Assembly: GCF_000478925.1 (NCBI RefSeq)
Contig: NZ_AP013072.1
Coordinates: forward strand, 102,501-166,500
Direction of reading: 5' to 3'
DNA from: Streptococcus anginosus subsp. whileyi MAS624
GTDB lineage: Bacteria; Bacillota; Bacilli; Lactobacillales; Streptococcaceae
Length of the DNA: 64,000 bases
Position numbers and translations under genes: made by a program. Numbering within the stretch: the first letter of the stretch is position 1; every line of letters starts with the position of its first letter. Below, in pieces: positions 30,294-42,330 of this stretch. Below the pieces are notes generated by a model that saw only the letters and a list, made by a program, of their open reading frames with translations, was not told where the DNA came from and did no database searches.

Positions 30294-31289
30294 ATGAAAT
30301 CAATTTTAGTAACAGGTGGAGCTGGATATATTGGCTCTCATACTGTAAAGGTACTTTTAGATGCTGATTATGATGTGCATGTTTTGGATAATCTAGCATC
30401 AGGTGTCAGGGATGCGGTGGATGTAAGAGCACACTTTAAAGAACTGGATGTTTATGATGAGTCTGCATTAAAAGCTTATTTACAATCTCATAAAATTGAT
30501 GCTGTATTGCACTGTGCAGGGGAAATCGTTGTTAGTGAAAGTATTGAAAATCCTAGTAAATATTTTGCAGCAAATGTAGCTGGTATGAATCGTGTGTTAA
30601 AAGTATTATCAGAAGTAGGAATTGATAAAATTATATTTTCTTCTACAGCTTCAGTTTATGGCAATAATTGTATGGATAAACCTGCAAATGAAGATACGCT
30701 ATTAAATCCAGTAAATCCTTATGCAGAGACAAAACTGATGGGAGAACGCATGATTTATTGGATGGCCAACCGCTATAGTTGGAAATATGTCATTTTTCGT
30801 TATTTTAATGTTGCTGGTGCTGCTATGGATACTTCAAATGGTTTGAGGGTTAAAAATCCGACACATATTATCCCTAATATTAATAAAACGGCTCTTGGAC
30901 AAAATGATGCTTTAAAAATTTATGGCGATGATTATGAAACGCGAGATGGCTCATGCATTCGTGATTATATTCATGTTTTAGATTTAGCGCAGGCACATGT
31001 AAAGGGATTTGACTATTTGTTTACAGATTCGTCAACTTCACAGATTTTCAATTTAGGAACAGAACAAGGTTATACTGTCAAGGAAATTTACAATACTGCA
31101 GAGCAAATTTTACAGCAAAAAATTCCTCATGAAATTGTGGCACGTCGTTCTGGTGATCCAGCAAGTGTGTTAGCAAATGCCTCTAAAGCAAAAGAATTTT
31201 TAAATTGGCAAGCAACTTATTCTTTGAAAGATATTATATTATCTGATTATAAATGGCGTGTGAAAGCTGGTAATTCAATTGTCAAATAA
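30294..31289 (+). CDS. galE: UDP-glucose 4-epimerase
   Basis: GalE interconverts UDP-glucose and UDP-galactose, supplying galactose for surface polysaccharide or allowing galactose use. The 331-residue SDR protein has the NAD-binding GGAGYIGSH at the N-terminus, the catalytic Ser/Thr region (IIFSSTASVYG) and YxxxK in NPYAETKLMGERM, plus the C-terminal RRSGDPASVLANASKAKEFLNW typical of GalE. A consensus ribosome binding site (AAGGAGAAG) precedes the ATG. No other Leloir genes are nearby. Confidence 0.93.
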   Translation: MKSILVTGGAGYIGSHTVKVLLDADYDVHVLDNLASGVRDAVDVRAHFKELDVYDESALKAYLQSHKIDAVLHCAGEIVVSESIENPSKYFAANVAGMNRVLKVLSEVGIDKIIFSSTASVYGNNCMDKPANEDTLLNPVNPYAETKLMGERMIYWMANRYSWKYVIFRYFNVAGAAMDTSNGLRVKNPTHIIPNINKTALGQNDALKIYGDDYETRDGSCIRDYIHVLDLAQAHVKGFDYLFTDSSTSQIFNLGTEQGYTVKEIYNTAEQILQQKIPHEIVARRSGDPASVLANASKAKEFLNWQATYSLKDIILSDYKWRVKAGNSIVK

Positions 31290-31298
31290 TTTTAAGAA

Positions 31299-31326
31299 GT
31301 GTAGAAATAGTTTCTACACATTTTTC
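31299..31326 (+). terminator. Terminator after galE
   Basis: GTGTAGAAA and TTTCTACAC form a perfect 9-bp stem with a 3-nt loop, followed by ATTTTTC. Confidence 0.85.
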
Positions 31327-31370
31327 TTGAAAATGGTATAATATTATCAAGAAAATTCAAGGAGAATGTG

Positions 31371-32396
31371 ATGTCAAAACCTATTATTTTAACAGGAGAT
31401 CGTCCAACAGGAAAATTACATATTGGTCATTATGTAGGAAGTTTGCGAAATCGTGTTTTATTACAAGATGAAGGAAAATATGAATTATTTGTATTTTTAG
31501 CTGATCAGCAAGCCTTGACAGATCATGCTAAGGATCCTAAGACAATTGTAGAGTCAATTGGAAATGTAGCATTAGACTATTTAGCTGCTGGATTAGATCC
31601 TGAAAAGACAACCATTTTTATTCAAAGTCAAATTCCTGAGTTGTCAGAGCTGTCAATGTATTATATGAATTTGGTGTCATTAGCGCGTTTGGAACGTAAC
31701 CCAACTGTCAAGTCAGAAATTGCTCAAAAAGGATTCGGTGAAAGTATTCCAACTGGTTTTTTAGTTTATCCAATTGCACAAGCAGCAGATATTACTGCTT
31801 TTAAAGCGAATTATGTTGCAGTAGGAAATGATCAGAAACCAATGATTGAACAAACTCGTGAAATTGTACGTTCTTTTAACCATACTTATAATTGTGATGT
31901 CTTGGTAGAGCCTGAGGGCATTTATCCTCAAAATGAAGCAGCAGGACGTTTGCCGGGGCTTGACGGGAATGCAAAAATGTCTAAATCTTTAAATAATGGC
32001 ATCTATTTATCTGATGATATGGATACTTTACAAAAGAAAGTGATGAGCATGTATACTGATCCTGATCATATCAAGATTGAAGATCCTGGTAAAATTGAAG
32101 GCAATATGGTTTTTCATTATTTAGATGTGTTTGGTCGTCCAGAAGATGCGCGAGAAATTACAGCCATGAAGGAACACTATCAACGAGGTGGACTGGGAGA
32201 TGTGAAAACAAAACGCTATTTATTAGAAATTTTAGAGCGCGAATTAGGTCCTATTCGTGAACGTCATGTTGAATTTTCAAAAGATATGGGAGCAGTCTAC
32301 ACTATGCTACAAAAAGGTAGCGAAAAAGCACGTCAAGTAGCTAGTCAGACTCTTTCTGATGTAAAATCTGCTATGGGAATTAATTATTTCAAATAA
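31371..32396 (+). CDS. trpS: Tryptophanyl-tRNA synthetase
   Basis: The 341-residue class I synthetase charges tRNA-Trp. It has the HIGH motif in [15 protein letters not shown] and the KMSKS loop in [13 protein letters not shown], with typical specificity segments between (YQ-region [15 protein letters not shown]). I start at the ATG at 31371 preceded by AAGGAGAATGTG. The short leader carries only a -10-like TATAAT at about 31339 and no T-box, so tRNA-sensing attenuation is not evident. Confidence 0.97.
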   Translation: MSKPIILTGDRPTGKLHIGHYVGSLRNRVLLQDEGKYELFVFLADQQALTDHAKDPKTIVESIGNVALDYLAAGLDPEKTTIFIQSQIPELSELSMYYMNLVSLARLERNPTVKSEIAQKGFGESIPTGFLVYPIAQAADITAFKANYVAVGNDQKPMIEQTREIVRSFNHTYNCDVLVEPEGIYPQNEAAGRLPGLDGNAKMSKSLNNGIYLSDDMDTLQKKVMSMYTDPDHIKIEDPGKIEGNMVFHYLDVFGRPEDAREITAMKEHYQRGGLGDVKTKRYLLEILERELGPIRERHVEFSKDMGAVYTMLQKGSEKARQVASQTLSDVKSAMGINYFK

Positions 32397-32405
32397 ATTA
32401 AGAAA

Positions 32406-32433
32406 GACTGTCACTAAAAGTGATGGTTTTTTA
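32406..32433 (+). terminator. Terminator after trpS
   Basis: TCACT and AGTGA form a short stem (extended by G-T pairing), followed by GGTTTTTTAG. Confidence 0.6.
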
Positions 32434-32444
32434 GATAATAGTGA

Positions 32445-32472
32445 TTGACAAATACAGATAGAATGGTATCAT
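32445..32472 (+). promoter_or_regulatory. guaB promoter
   Basis: TTGACA (32445-32450) and TATCAT (32467-32472) with 16-bp spacing lie about 55 bp before the guaB start. Confidence 0.65.
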
Positions 32473-32507
32473 ATTAACAATAAATACGAGCTGTGCTCAA
32501 TCAATAA

Positions 32508-34007
<1,500 letters not shown>

Positions 34008-34017
34008 GATTTATTAT

Positions 34018-34049
34018 AAAAGCTCTGCAGTAGATAATGCAGAGCTTTT
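34018..34049. terminator. Bidirectional terminator between guaB and recF
   Basis: AAAAGCTCTGCA and TGCAGAGCTTTT form a perfect 12-bp stem with an 8-nt loop. The genes converge here, and A/T tails on both sides allow use in both directions. Confidence 0.9.
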
Positions 34050-34095
34050 ATAATTAACATACTTTGCAAACGTGTAAAGCGTGTTAATATCTAGT

Positions 34096-35193
34096 TTACA
34101 CCTTGTCTTCAGTTAAATGTCCTTCATGAATTGAGAAAATTTTAATATTAGAAGGCATGTTTTGTAGATGTTCTAGAGTTGTTGTTGTCATAAATGTTTG
34201 GATATTTTGAGAAATAGTTTCAAGTAAATTAAGTTGACGACTATTGTCAAGTTCACTCATAACATCGTCAAGTAGAAGAATTGGTTTTTCTTTAGTAACA
34301 GTTTCCATGAGCTCAATTTCTGCCAGTTTGAGAGATAAAACCACGCTTCGATGTTGTCCTTGACTACCAAAATTGGCATTCATGTCATTGATATAAAAAG
34401 CAATATCATCTCGATGGGGACCAACTCCAGTATTTTTTTTAAATAAATCTCTACTACGGCTTTGCTTTAATGCAATTTGGAAAGATTCTTTTAACTTATT
34501 GGAATCTGAAAGTGGAACAGAAGAGCAGTACTTAATGGTTAAGTTTTCTAAATGACTTGAGAGTTCCAAATGCTTTTGTTGGCCAAAGTGCTCTAATTTT
34601 TTGAGAAATTCTATCCTATGCTGCATAACACGACAACCAAACTCTACTAGTTGATCATCTAAAACTGCTAAAAAAGTCTCATCCATTGTTTTTGCTGTTT
34701 TTAAATAAGTATTTCTTTGTTTTAAGACATGGTGGTAATTTGATAAATCAGATAAATAGATTGGTTTAATTTGCCCCAATTCTATATCAATAAATTTTCG
34801 TCTAAGGGCTGGAGCTCCTTTAATCAACTGTAAATCTTCTGGAGCAAATAAAACAACATTCATATTTCCAACATAATCAGATAGTTTGCTTTGTTTTAGA
34901 TGATTAACTTTTGTAATTCTTCCTTTAGGTGTCAAGTCAATTTCCAAAGAAATATTTCCAGTTTGCTTGACAAGTTGTCCAGATATTTTCAGGGTATCTT
35001 TGGAGAAATAAATTAAATCTTTGTCTGAACGAGTTCGATGACTTCGTGTCAATGCAAGAAAATAGATAGCTTCCAAGATATTTGTTTTTCCTTGAGCGTT
35101 TTGGCCTAGAAAAATATTGAGACCAGAATGAAAATCTATTTCAGTTGCTTCATAATTACGAAAATGTTGAATTTGTAAGTTTTTTAACCACAT
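34096..35193 (-). CDS. recF: DNA repair and recombination protein RecF
   Basis: RecF, with RecO and RecR, loads RecA at gapped DNA. The 365-residue SMC-like ATPase has Walker [16 protein letters not shown], the signature [17 protein letters not shown] and Walker [13 protein letters not shown]. It lies with the S4-domain gene yaaA upstream, the remnant of the classical dnaA-dnaN-yaaA-recF cluster, which in streptococci is separated from dnaA. Confidence 0.97.
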   Translation of the reverse strand: MWLKNLQIQHFRNYEATEIDFHSGLNIFLGQNAQGKTNILEAIYFLALTRSHRTRSDKDLIYFSKDTLKISGQLVKQTGNISLEIDLTPKGRITKVNHLKQSKLSDYVGNMNVVLFAPEDLQLIKGAPALRRKFIDIELGQIKPIYLSDLSNYHHVLKQRNTYLKTAKTMDETFLAVLDDQLVEFGCRVMQHRIEFLKKLEHFGQQKHLELSSHLENLTIKYCSSVPLSDSNKLKESFQIALKQSRSRDLFKKNTGVGPHRDDIAFYINDMNANFGSQGQHRSVVLSLKLAEIELMETVTKEKPILLLDDVMSELDNSRQLNLLETISQNIQTFMTTTTLEHLQNMPSNIKIFSIHEGHLTEDKV

Positions 35194-35194
35194 A

Positions 35195-35575
35195 TTAAAT
35201 ACCTGGGAAGCGGATAGGAGCTTTTTTATTAGATTTATTGGCTTTTTGATTTACTGTTGTTGATTTACTTTTTTTGATATTTTTGTTCATTTCTTTTACA
35301 AGGGTGGCAACTCGTCTTTTTTCTAAAAGTTCTTTTTCATGCTCCCCCCTGTCCTTTTCATTTGGTGCAGTCAGCAGTATTTCTAATTTTTGATTTGGAA
35401 GAGTAATGGTATCGCCAATGCGAATTTTCTTTCCGCGGCGAGTTTCGAGCTCTCCATTAAAATAAACTTGATTTTCTTGAAGAAAGCTTTTAATAGCACC
35501 ACCACTTTGAATGATTCCGACTTCTTTTAATAATGCTTGTAGAGTGATGTAGTCATCAAATAATTTATATTCCAT
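35195..35575 (-). CDS. yaaA: S4-domain protein YaaA
   Basis: The 126-residue protein has an N-terminal S4 RNA-binding domain ([48 protein letters not shown], described by segments) and a basic, low-complexity C-terminal tail rich in Lys, Ser and Asn. It is translationally tight with recF (gap of about 1 bp). YaaA homologues accompany recF in Firmicutes; a ribosomal role has been proposed for the family, not shown here. Confidence 0.88.
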   Translation of the reverse strand: MEYKLFDDYITLQALLKEVGIIQSGGAIKSFLQENQVYFNGELETRRGKKIRIGDTITLPNQKLEILLTAPNEKDRGEHEKELLEKRRVATLVKEMNKNIKKSKSTTVNQKANKSNKKAPIRFPGI

Positions 35576-35750
35576 AATTCACCTCGATCTTTGTCATTAT
35601 ATCATAATTAGATGAAAAGATGATATTAGAATTATCACAAGCACACCATTAAGAAAACGTTTTAAGTTGAAAGAATAAAGCTTGAAGGAGAAATTAGGAG
35701 TCGTTTCGTGATATAATAGAAGTCAATATTAAAAGAACATGAGGGACACT

Positions 35751-36985
35751 ATGGAGCTGGTTTCTGGAGTAGATCTCCATTTTATAACATCAAAAAAATT
35801 TAAAACGAATCGAATAAAAATGAGGTTTTCAGCTCCGATGTCTACGGATACGTGCTGGTTGCAAGTATGCTTGAAACAGCTAATGAAGTATATCCAACTT
35901 CGCAGATTTTTCGTGAACGATTAGCAACTCTTTATGGTGCCAACTTTTCAACGGGATTATCACGCAGAGGACTAATACATTACGTGGATTTAAATATCTC
36001 TTTTGTTAGCGATGCGTTTTTAAGTCGAAAAAATACACTGACAGGAGAGATACTTGATTTTTTAAAGGATAGCTTGTTAAGACCCTTAGTGAATGGAGGA
36101 GCTTTTAATCAGGCTGTTTTTGAAATTGAAAAAAAGAATGTACTCAATGATTTAAAAACTGAAATTGAAGATCATTTTTATCACGCACATCAAGAGCTGA
36201 ATAAATTATTTTATACAGAAAAGGAAATGCAAACGTCTCGTTTAGCTACGCCAGACTTAGTTGACAAGGAAACACCAGAAAGTAGTTTTGCTATTTTTCA
36301 AAAAATGCTTCAAAATGATAAAATTGATATCTTTTTTATGGGTGATTTTAATGAGATTGAAGTCTGTGAATATATGAAAACCTTTGGTTTACAGCCTCGT
36401 CAACTTAGTTTACAATTGCATTATCATCAAGAGTTTTCGAATATTTTAAAAGAATCATTGGAGCAAAAAGATGCTCATCAATCTATTGTTGAATTAGGAT
36501 ATCATTTTTCTACTCAATATGGTGATAAGACTCATATCCCTCTTATTGTATTAAACGGACTTTTAGGTGGCTTTGCTCATTCAAAATTATTTGTTAATGT
36601 TCGGGAAAAAGAGGGTCTAGCTTATACAATTTCAAGTAGTATTGATATTTTTTCGGGTATGATGCGTATTTATGCTGGAATTGATAGGAAAAATCGAACA
36701 AAAACAGTGAGTTTAATTTATCGACAAATTGCAGATTTAAAAAAAGGACATTTTACTGATGAGGCGTTAAATCAGACCAAAAAAATGCTACGAAATGCGA
36801 TGCTCCTTTCTTTAGATAGGCAAAATACGTTGATAGAACAAGCTTATATGTCATCTGTTTTGCAGAAAACATTTATGCCAATTGCTGTTTGGCTAAATGC
36901 TTTAGAAGCAATCAGCCGAGAAGATATCATTGTTGCTGCAACACAACTCAGGCTACAAGCGATTTATTTTATGGAAGGAAAATAA
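35751..36985 (+). pseudogene. ymfF-type M16 peptidase homologue with a frameshift
   Basis: The gene starts at the ATG at 35751 (GAGGG upstream) and reads VSGVDLHFITSKKFKTNRIK then MRFSAPMSTDT, the expected N-terminus of the YmfF/YfmF family. It then shifts frame at about 35850, and the rest of the protein (VLVASMLETANEVYPTSQ onward, about 377 residues) continues in another frame to 36985. The sequence GGATAC at the join, together with the missing VAGY-like residues, suggests a 13-bp deletion between short GGATAC repeats; this reconstruction is inference. YmfF lacks the zinc motif in its family and pairs with the active-site protein YmfH next door. Alternatives are an assembly error or an active internal start. 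Confidence 0.7.
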
Positions 36986-38280
36986 TGCAAACTTTAAAAA
37001 TGGAGAGGAAGGATTATCCAGCAGTTGGTGAAGCAGTCTATCAGACTACTTTACGAAATGGTCTAAAAGTATTTCTTTTACCCAAACGAGATTTCAATGA
37101 AACTTATGGGATTATGACAGCAAAGTTTGGCTCAATTGATACTTATTTTATTCCACGTGGTTCTAATCAAGCTGTTCAATATCCTGCAGGAGTTGCACAT
37201 TTTTTGGAACATAAATTATTTGAGGATGAAAATGGTCAAGATCTTTTACAACAATTTGTTGAATTAGGTGCTGAGAGCAATGCCTTTACAAGTTTTACTA
37301 AGACCAGTTATCTTTTTTTGGCGACGGACAATGTTTTAGAAAATGTGAGATTGTTGCAAAGTTTACTAGAAAATGCTTATTTCACAGAAGAATCCGTTCA
37401 ACGTGAACAGGGAATTATCCAGCAAGAAATTGATATGTACAAAGACAATCCAGATTATTGCCTGTTTTTTCACACTTTAGCAAATCTTTATCCAGACACT
37501 CCATTGGCAGAAGATATTGCAGGAAGCGTTGAATCAATTGCAGAAATAACCGTTGAGGATTTGGATGAAAACTTTGAAACCTTTTACCATCCATCTAATA
37601 TGAGTTTACTGCTGATTGGTAATTTTGACTTAGAAAAGACCATTGCTGTTATTCAGGAACAACACGAATCTTTGAAGGGAATTGATGAAGAAAGTTTGAT
37701 TAGACGTTTTTCCCTTGCGTTAAATCCTGTTATTTCTACTGGGAGTGTTCGAATGGAAGTGGCAAGTTCTAAACTTGCAATCGGATTACGCGGGAGTCAA
37801 TCGTTAGCGGGAACCGATTTATTTCGTTATAATACTGCTTTAAAATTGCTATTTGCAATGATGTTTGGTTGGACATCTAAAAGATTTCAAACGCTTTATG
37901 AGGCTGGAAAAATAGACAACTCATTATCGTTAGAAGTTGAAGTAGAAAAAGATTTTCACTTTGTGATGTTAACAATGGATACTAGTGAGCCAGTTGCTCT
38001 GTCTCACCAATTTCGTTCTGCGATTCGTGATTTTGAAAAAGACCCTGATGTAACAGAAGAGCATCTTGATATTATAAAAAGTGAAATGTTTGGTGATTTT
38101 TTACATGGACTGAATTCATTAGAATATATTGCCACTCAATACGAAACCTTTTCAGAAGGGGATAATCTATTTGATTTACCAAAAATATTACAGACAATCA
38201 GTTTAGTTGATGTGATTGAGATAGGACATCATTTTATTGATTCTTGTGAAATGATTGATTTCACTATTTTTCCAAAATGA
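36985..38280 (+). CDS. ymfH: M16 family zinc peptidase-like protein YmfH
   Basis: The 431-residue protein carries the inverted zinc motif HxxEH in VAHFLEHKLFED and a downstream Glu in EQGIIQQEIDMYKDNP, as in pitrilysin-family peptidases. The ATG shares one base with the ymfF stop (TAATG). A ymfF-ymfH-rodZ-pgsA order is conserved from Bacillus. Homologues are annotated as linked to EF-P modification in some genomes, but substrate is not known here. If ymfF is broken, ymfH may lack its partner. Confidence 0.88.
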   Translation: MQTLKMERKDYPAVGEAVYQTTLRNGLKVFLLPKRDFNETYGIMTAKFGSIDTYFIPRGSNQAVQYPAGVAHFLEHKLFEDENGQDLLQQFVELGAESNAFTSFTKTSYLFLATDNVLENVRLLQSLLENAYFTEESVQREQGIIQQEIDMYKDNPDYCLFFHTLANLYPDTPLAEDIAGSVESIAEITVEDLDENFETFYHPSNMSLLLIGNFDLEKTIAVIQEQHESLKGIDEESLIRRFSLALNPVISTGSVRMEVASSKLAIGLRGSQSLAGTDLFRYNTALKLLFAMMFGWTSKRFQTLYEAGKIDNSLSLEVEVEKDFHFVMLTMDTSEPVALSHQFRSAIRDFEKDPDVTEEHLDIIKSEMFGDFLHGLNSLEYIATQYETFSEGDNLFDLPKILQTISLVDVIEIGHHFIDSCEMIDFTIFPK

Positions 38281-38338
38281 TTTCATATTTTGGTGAAATT
38301 TGGTAAAATAGTGTTTAATAGAAAGAAGGCTAGTGTGT

Positions 38339-39184
38339 ATGAGAAAGAAAACAATCGGTGAAGTCCTGAGGTTAGCTCGTATTAATCAAGGAATGAGCTT
38401 GGAAGATTTACAAAAGAAAACAGATATTCAGTTAGAGCTACTGGAAGCTATGGAAGCTGATGATTTTGATCGTCTTCCCAGTCCTTTCTATGCTCGTTCT
38501 TTTCTAAGAAAATATGCTTGGGCTGTTGATTTAGATGAGCGAATTATTCTTGATGCTTATGAAGAAGGAAGCATGATTACTTATGATGAAGTGGATGTTG
38601 ATGAGGAAGAAAATTTTAGAAGTCGAAGAACAAAAAAACAACGAACTTCTTTTTTACCATTATTTTATCTGACGATCCTTGCATTAGCTATTTTATCTTT
38701 TGTTAGTTATTATGTTTGGACATACATTCACCATAACTCATTAACAACTACTCCTTCATCAAGTTATAGTGTTGTAAACAAACAGACAACTACTTCTTCT
38801 AGTTCGACTAGTGAGGCAACTTCTAGTTCGACTAGTGAGGCAACTTCTAGTGAATCTTCTAGCAGTTCAAAGACAAATTTGACTGTATCAGGAAATGGTA
38901 ACAACTTGACAGCAACCTTGACAGGTGCAACAAGCTCTGTCAATTTAAAACTATCAGTTACTGATGCAACTAGTTGGGTAAGTGTTACAGGTACAGACTT
39001 AGAAGGTGGTGCAACATTAAGCCCTGAAAATCAAAGTGTGTCAACCACTATTTCATCAGGCACTACATCAACAATCACTCTTGGTGTGGTTCAAGGTGTG
39101 ACCATTACAATTGATAATCAACAGATTGATACGTCAGGCTTGACAAGTTTGACAGGTACAATTACACTTATAATAAATAATTAA
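38339..39184 (+). CDS. rodZ: RodZ-like helix-turn-helix membrane protein
   Basis: The 281-residue protein has an N-terminal XRE-type helix-turn-helix (GEVLRLARINQGMSLEDLQKKT and the FYARSFLRKYA segment), a basic juxtamembrane stretch (RSRRTKKQR), one membrane helix (about 103-124), a Ser/Thr-rich linker and a C-terminal beta domain (DUF4115-like, about 175-281). RodZ couples the division and elongation machinery to the wall. The linker DNA contains a 24-bp unit repeated in tandem near 38807-38854 (TSSSSTSEA). I start at the ATG at 38339 rather than the GTG at 38333. Confidence 0.88.
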   Translation: MRKKTIGEVLRLARINQGMSLEDLQKKTDIQLELLEAMEADDFDRLPSPFYARSFLRKYAWAVDLDERIILDAYEEGSMITYDEVDVDEEENFRSRRTKKQRTSFLPLFYLTILALAILSFVSYYVWTYIHHNSLTTTPSSSYSVVNKQTTTSSSSTSEATSSSTSEATSSESSSSSKTNLTVSGNGNNLTATLTGATSSVNLKLSVTDATSWVSVTGTDLEGGATLSPENQSVSTTISSGTTSTITLGVVQGVTITIDNQQIDTSGLTSLTGTITLIINN

Positions 39185-39194
39185 GGAAAAGAAA

Positions 39195-39734
39195 ATGAAA
39201 AAAGAAAATATTCCCAATGCTTTAACTCTTTTACGGATTGCTTTAATTCCAATTTTTATTTTAATACTATCCTTGGGTCACTCTGTTGGAATGCACGTCT
39301 TTTCAGCGATTATTTTTGCAGTAGCTAGTATTACAGACTATTTGGATGGATATTTGGCTCGTAAATGGAAGGTTGTAACAAATTTTGGGAAATTTGCTGA
39401 TCCGATGGCAGATAAGTTATTGGTCATGTCAGCTTTTATTATGTTGATTGAAATGAATATGGCACCTGCTTGGGTGGTTGCGGTTATCATTTGTCGAGAG
39501 TTAGCTGTGACAGGTTTGCGGCTATTGTTGGTTGAAACTGGAGGAACAGTTTTAGCAGCAGCGATGCCTGGGAAAATAAAAACATTTACGCAGATGTTTT
39601 CCATTATTTTTCTGTTATTGCACTGGACACTGCTAGGACAAGTTTTGCTATATATTGCATTGATTTTTACGATTTATTCAGGTTATGATTACTTCAAAGG
39701 AAGTGCTTATCTCTTTAAAGACACATTTAGATAA
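39195..39734 (+). CDS. pgsA: CDP-diacylglycerol-glycerol-3-phosphate 3-phosphatidyltransferase
   Basis: PgsA makes phosphatidylglycerol phosphate, the precursor of phosphatidylglycerol. The 179-residue membrane protein has the CDP-alcohol phosphotransferase signature (D-x2-DG-x2-AR-x8-G-x3-D-x3-D) in TDYLDGYLARKWKVV followed by TNFGKFADPMADK, and about four or five helices. It lies 10 bp after rodZ and 1 bp before ecfA1. Confidence 0.96.
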   Translation: MKKENIPNALTLLRIALIPIFILILSLGHSVGMHVFSAIIFAVASITDYLDGYLARKWKVVTNFGKFADPMADKLLVMSAFIMLIEMNMAPAWVVAVIICRELAVTGLRLLLVETGGTVLAAAMPGKIKTFTQMFSIIFLLLHWTLLGQVLLYIALIFTIYSGYDYFKGSAYLFKDTFR

Positions 39735-39735
39735 T

Positions 39736-40563
39736 ATGAAAAATATCATTGAAGTTCAGCATTTAAAGTATAAATACGATAATCATGTAGATAGTTATAT
39801 CCTTAAAGATGTGACGTTTCACGTGAAACAAGGAGAGTGGCTGTCTATTGTGGGGCATAATGGCAGTGGCAAGTCTACGACGATTCGTTTAATAGATGGC
39901 TTGTTGGAAGCAGAAAGTGGCGAGATTATCATTGATGGAGATAAATTAACTCTTGAAAATGTATGGGAAAAGCGCCGGCATATTGGGATGGTTTTTCAAA
40001 ATCCAGATAATCAATTTGTAGGGGCGACTGTTGAGGATGATGTTGCCTTTGGTTTGGAAAATCAAGGGATGGATTACCAAACGATGTTTGACAGAGTTCA
40101 AGAAGCATTAGACATTGTTGGAATGCAAGATTTTAAAGAACGTGAACCTGCAAGGCTTTCTGGTGGACAAAAGCAGCGCGTGGCTATTGCTGGTGTGGTT
40201 GCTTTGCGTCCTGACATCATTATTTTAGATGAAGCAACTAGTATGTTGGACCCAGAAGGGCGTTTAGAGTTGATTCAGACAGTTAAAAAAATTAAAGATC
40301 GACATGGTATGACTGTTATTTCTATCACGCATGATTTGGATGAAGTAGCTCTTAGTGACCGAGTTTTGGTGATGAAAGAAGGACAAGTAGAGTCAACTAG
40401 TACACCAAGTGAGCTTTTCTCACGAGTGGATTTAGAAGATTTAGGTTTAGATGAACCTTTTACAAATCAAGTAAAAGCAACTTTGCTGGACTCAGGCTTT
40501 CAATTGCCAGAGCGCTATTTAACAGAAAAAGAATTGCAGGATTATTTATGGGAATCACTTTAG
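39736..40563 (+). CDS. ecfA1: ECF transporter ATPase EcfA1
   Basis: One of two ATPases of the energy-coupling factor transporter, a shared module that powers different vitamin/metal S-components. The 275-residue protein has Walker [17 protein letters not shown], signature [13 protein letters not shown] and Walker [14 protein letters not shown]. The ATG at 39736 follows the pgsA stop by 1 bp. A parS-like site is inside the gene at 39815. Confidence 0.96.
   Translation: MKNIIEVQHLKYKYDNHVDSYILKDVTFHVKQGEWLSIVGHNGSGKSTTIRLIDGLLEAESGEIIIDGDKLTLENVWEKRRHIGMVFQNPDNQFVGATVEDDVAFGLENQGMDYQTMFDRVQEALDIVGMQDFKEREPARLSGGQKQRVAIAGVVALRPDIIILDEATSMLDPEGRLELIQTVKKIKDRHGMTVISITHDLDEVALSDRVLVMKEGQVESTSTPSELFSRVDLEDLGLDEPFTNQVKATLLDSGFQLPERYLTEKELQDYLWESL
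39815..39830. promoter_or_regulatory. parS-like site inside ecfA1
   Basis: CGTTTCACGTGAAACA matches the parS consensus at 15 of 16 positions. It lies about 21 kb to the right of oriC. Confidence 0.8.
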
Positions 40564-41387
40564 AAAATGTAAGTTATACTTATCAAGCAGGCACTCCCTT
40601 TGAGAGTCCTGCCCTTTTTGAAGTCAATTTAGAAATAAAAGATGGCTCATATACTGCTTTGGTTGGTCATACGGGTAGTGGGAAATCAACTATTTTACAA
40701 TTGCTGAATGGGCTTCTAGTGCCAACTGAAGGAAGTGTCGCGATTGATGATGTCAAAATTACTTCGACATCTATAAACAAGGATATTAAACAAGTACGTA
40801 AAAAGGTAGGTCTAGTTTTTCAGTTTGCTGAAAGTCAGATTTTTGATGAGACCGTTTTAAAAGATGTTGCTTTTGGTCCACAAAATTTTGGAGTATCAAA
40901 GGAAGACGCTGAACGTGTAGCACGTGAAAAGTTAACTCTTGTTGGAATTTCAGAAGAATTATTTGAACGTAGCCCATTTGAACTGTCTGGGGGACAAATG
41001 CGTCGAGTAGCCATAGCTGGTATTCTAGCCATGGAACCAAATATTCTTGTATTGGATGAGCCAACAGCGGGTTTAGATCCTGCTGGACGAAAAGAATTGA
41101 TGAGTTTATTTAAACGATTACATGAAACAGGAATGACCATTGTTTTGGTAACGCATTTGATGGATGATGTCGCTAATTTTGCAGATACGGTCTATGTGAT
41201 GGAAAAAGGAAGGTTAGTCAAAAGCGGAGAACCTCGGCAAGTTTTTCAAGCTGTAGCATTTATGGAAAGTATTCAACTAGGAGTTCCCAAAATTACAAAA
41301 TTTGCACAAGAATTAAAAAATAGAGGGCTAACTCTTCCGTATTTACCTATCACCATAAAAGAATTTAAGGAGTTACTACATGGATAG
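40548..41387 (+). CDS. ecfA2: ECF transporter ATPase EcfA2
   Basis: The 279-residue second ATPase has Walker [17 protein letters not shown], signature [13 protein letters not shown] and Walker [14 protein letters not shown], and the [22 protein letters not shown]-loop region. It overlaps ecfA1 by 16 bp, which enforces coupled production of the heterodimer. Confidence 0.96.
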   Translation: MGITLENVSYTYQAGTPFESPALFEVNLEIKDGSYTALVGHTGSGKSTILQLLNGLLVPTEGSVAIDDVKITSTSINKDIKQVRKKVGLVFQFAESQIFDETVLKDVAFGPQNFGVSKEDAERVAREKLTLVGISEELFERSPFELSGGQMRRVAIAGILAMEPNILVLDEPTAGLDPAGRKELMSLFKRLHETGMTIVLVTHLMDDVANFADTVYVMEKGRLVKSGEPRQVFQAVAFMESIQLGVPKITKFAQELKNRGLTLPYLPITIKEFKELLHG

Positions 41388-42174
41388 TATGATTTTGGGG
41401 CGATATGTTTCTGGAAATTCAATCATTCATCGACTAGATCCTCGCAGCAAACTTTTGTCAATGTTTTTCTTTATTTTAATTATCTTTTTAGCAAATAATA
41501 TTGTAACTAATGGCCTATTGTTCATCTTTGCAATATTACTAGTTGGGCTTTCAAAGATTCCTTTAGTTTTTTTCCTTAAAGGATTAAGATCTATGGTCTT
41601 TTTGATTGCTTTTACTACTTTATTCCAACTATTTTTTACATCTGGTGGCTCGTTGTTATTTCAATTTGGCTTTATAAGAATCACAGAGGTAGGTTTAGCT
41701 CAGTCAGGCATCATTTTTAGTCGCTTTCTTTTAATTATTATTTTTTCTACTCTCCTAACTTTAACAACCATGCCACTTAGTTTGGCAGACGCAGTTGAAT
41801 CATTATTGCGGCCTTTAGCAGTATTAAAGGTACCCGTTCATGAAATAGGGTTGATGTTGTCAATGAGTTTACGCTTCGTCCCTACTTTGATGGATGACAC
41901 AACACGGATTATGAATGCTCAAAGGGCGCGTGGGGTTGATTTTGGTGAAGGAAGTGTTGTTCAAAAGGTAAAATCAATTATTCCTATTTTGATTCCGTTA
42001 TTTGCTTCTAGTTTTAAGCGTGCAGATGCTTTGGCAACTGCTATGGAAGCGAGAGGTTATCAAGGTGGTGTAGGAAGAAGCCGTTACCGTCAGTTGAGGT
42101 GGAAAAAAGAAGACACACTTTCTATTTTTACTATGTTTATCTTAGGTTTGATGTTATTTTTCTTAAAAAGTTAA
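41380..42174 (+). CDS. ecfT: ECF transporter transmembrane protein EcfT
   Basis: The 264-residue membrane scaffold has about five or six helices and the two coupling Ala-Arg-Gly motifs: [10 protein letters not shown] and [10 protein letters not shown]. These dock on the EcfA ATPases. It overlaps ecfA2 by 8 bp. No S-component is encoded here, consistent with a group II (shared) ECF module. A strong terminator follows. Confidence 0.96.
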   Translation: MDSMILGRYVSGNSIIHRLDPRSKLLSMFFFILIIFLANNIVTNGLLFIFAILLVGLSKIPLVFFLKGLRSMVFLIAFTTLFQLFFTSGGSLLFQFGFIRITEVGLAQSGIIFSRFLLIIIFSTLLTLTTMPLSLADAVESLLRPLAVLKVPVHEIGLMLSMSLRFVPTLMDDTTRIMNAQRARGVDFGEGSVVQKVKSIIPILIPLFASSFKRADALATAMEARGYQGGVGRSRYRQLRWKKEDTLSIFTMFILGLMLFFLKS

Positions 42175-42193
42175 AAAACTTATATTATTGTTA

Positions 42194-42224
42194 GCAAAAA
42201 AACGCCTTTTAAAGCGTTTTTTGC
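42194..42224 (+). terminator. Terminator after ecfT
   Basis: GCAAAAAAACGC and GCGTTTTTTGC form an almost perfect stem around CTTTTAAA. Confidence 0.85.
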
Positions 42225-42330
42225 GTATAAAATCAATATTTCTGTAATCTTTGTAATACAATTATAAGATTAGAGTAATATTTTATGTGTAATATAGTAT
42301 TATACGAAAAAAGGAGAAATTGATATATAC

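Noticed and set aside
31290..31370. T-box riboswitch before trpS
   Set aside because: The gap is only about 80 nt, taken up by the galE terminator and a -10 box; there is no room for T-box structure.
36889..36984. Upstream start for ymfH
   Set aside because: The extra 32 codons overlap ymfF and encode a sequence unlike the family; the TAATG junction at 36985 is the natural start.
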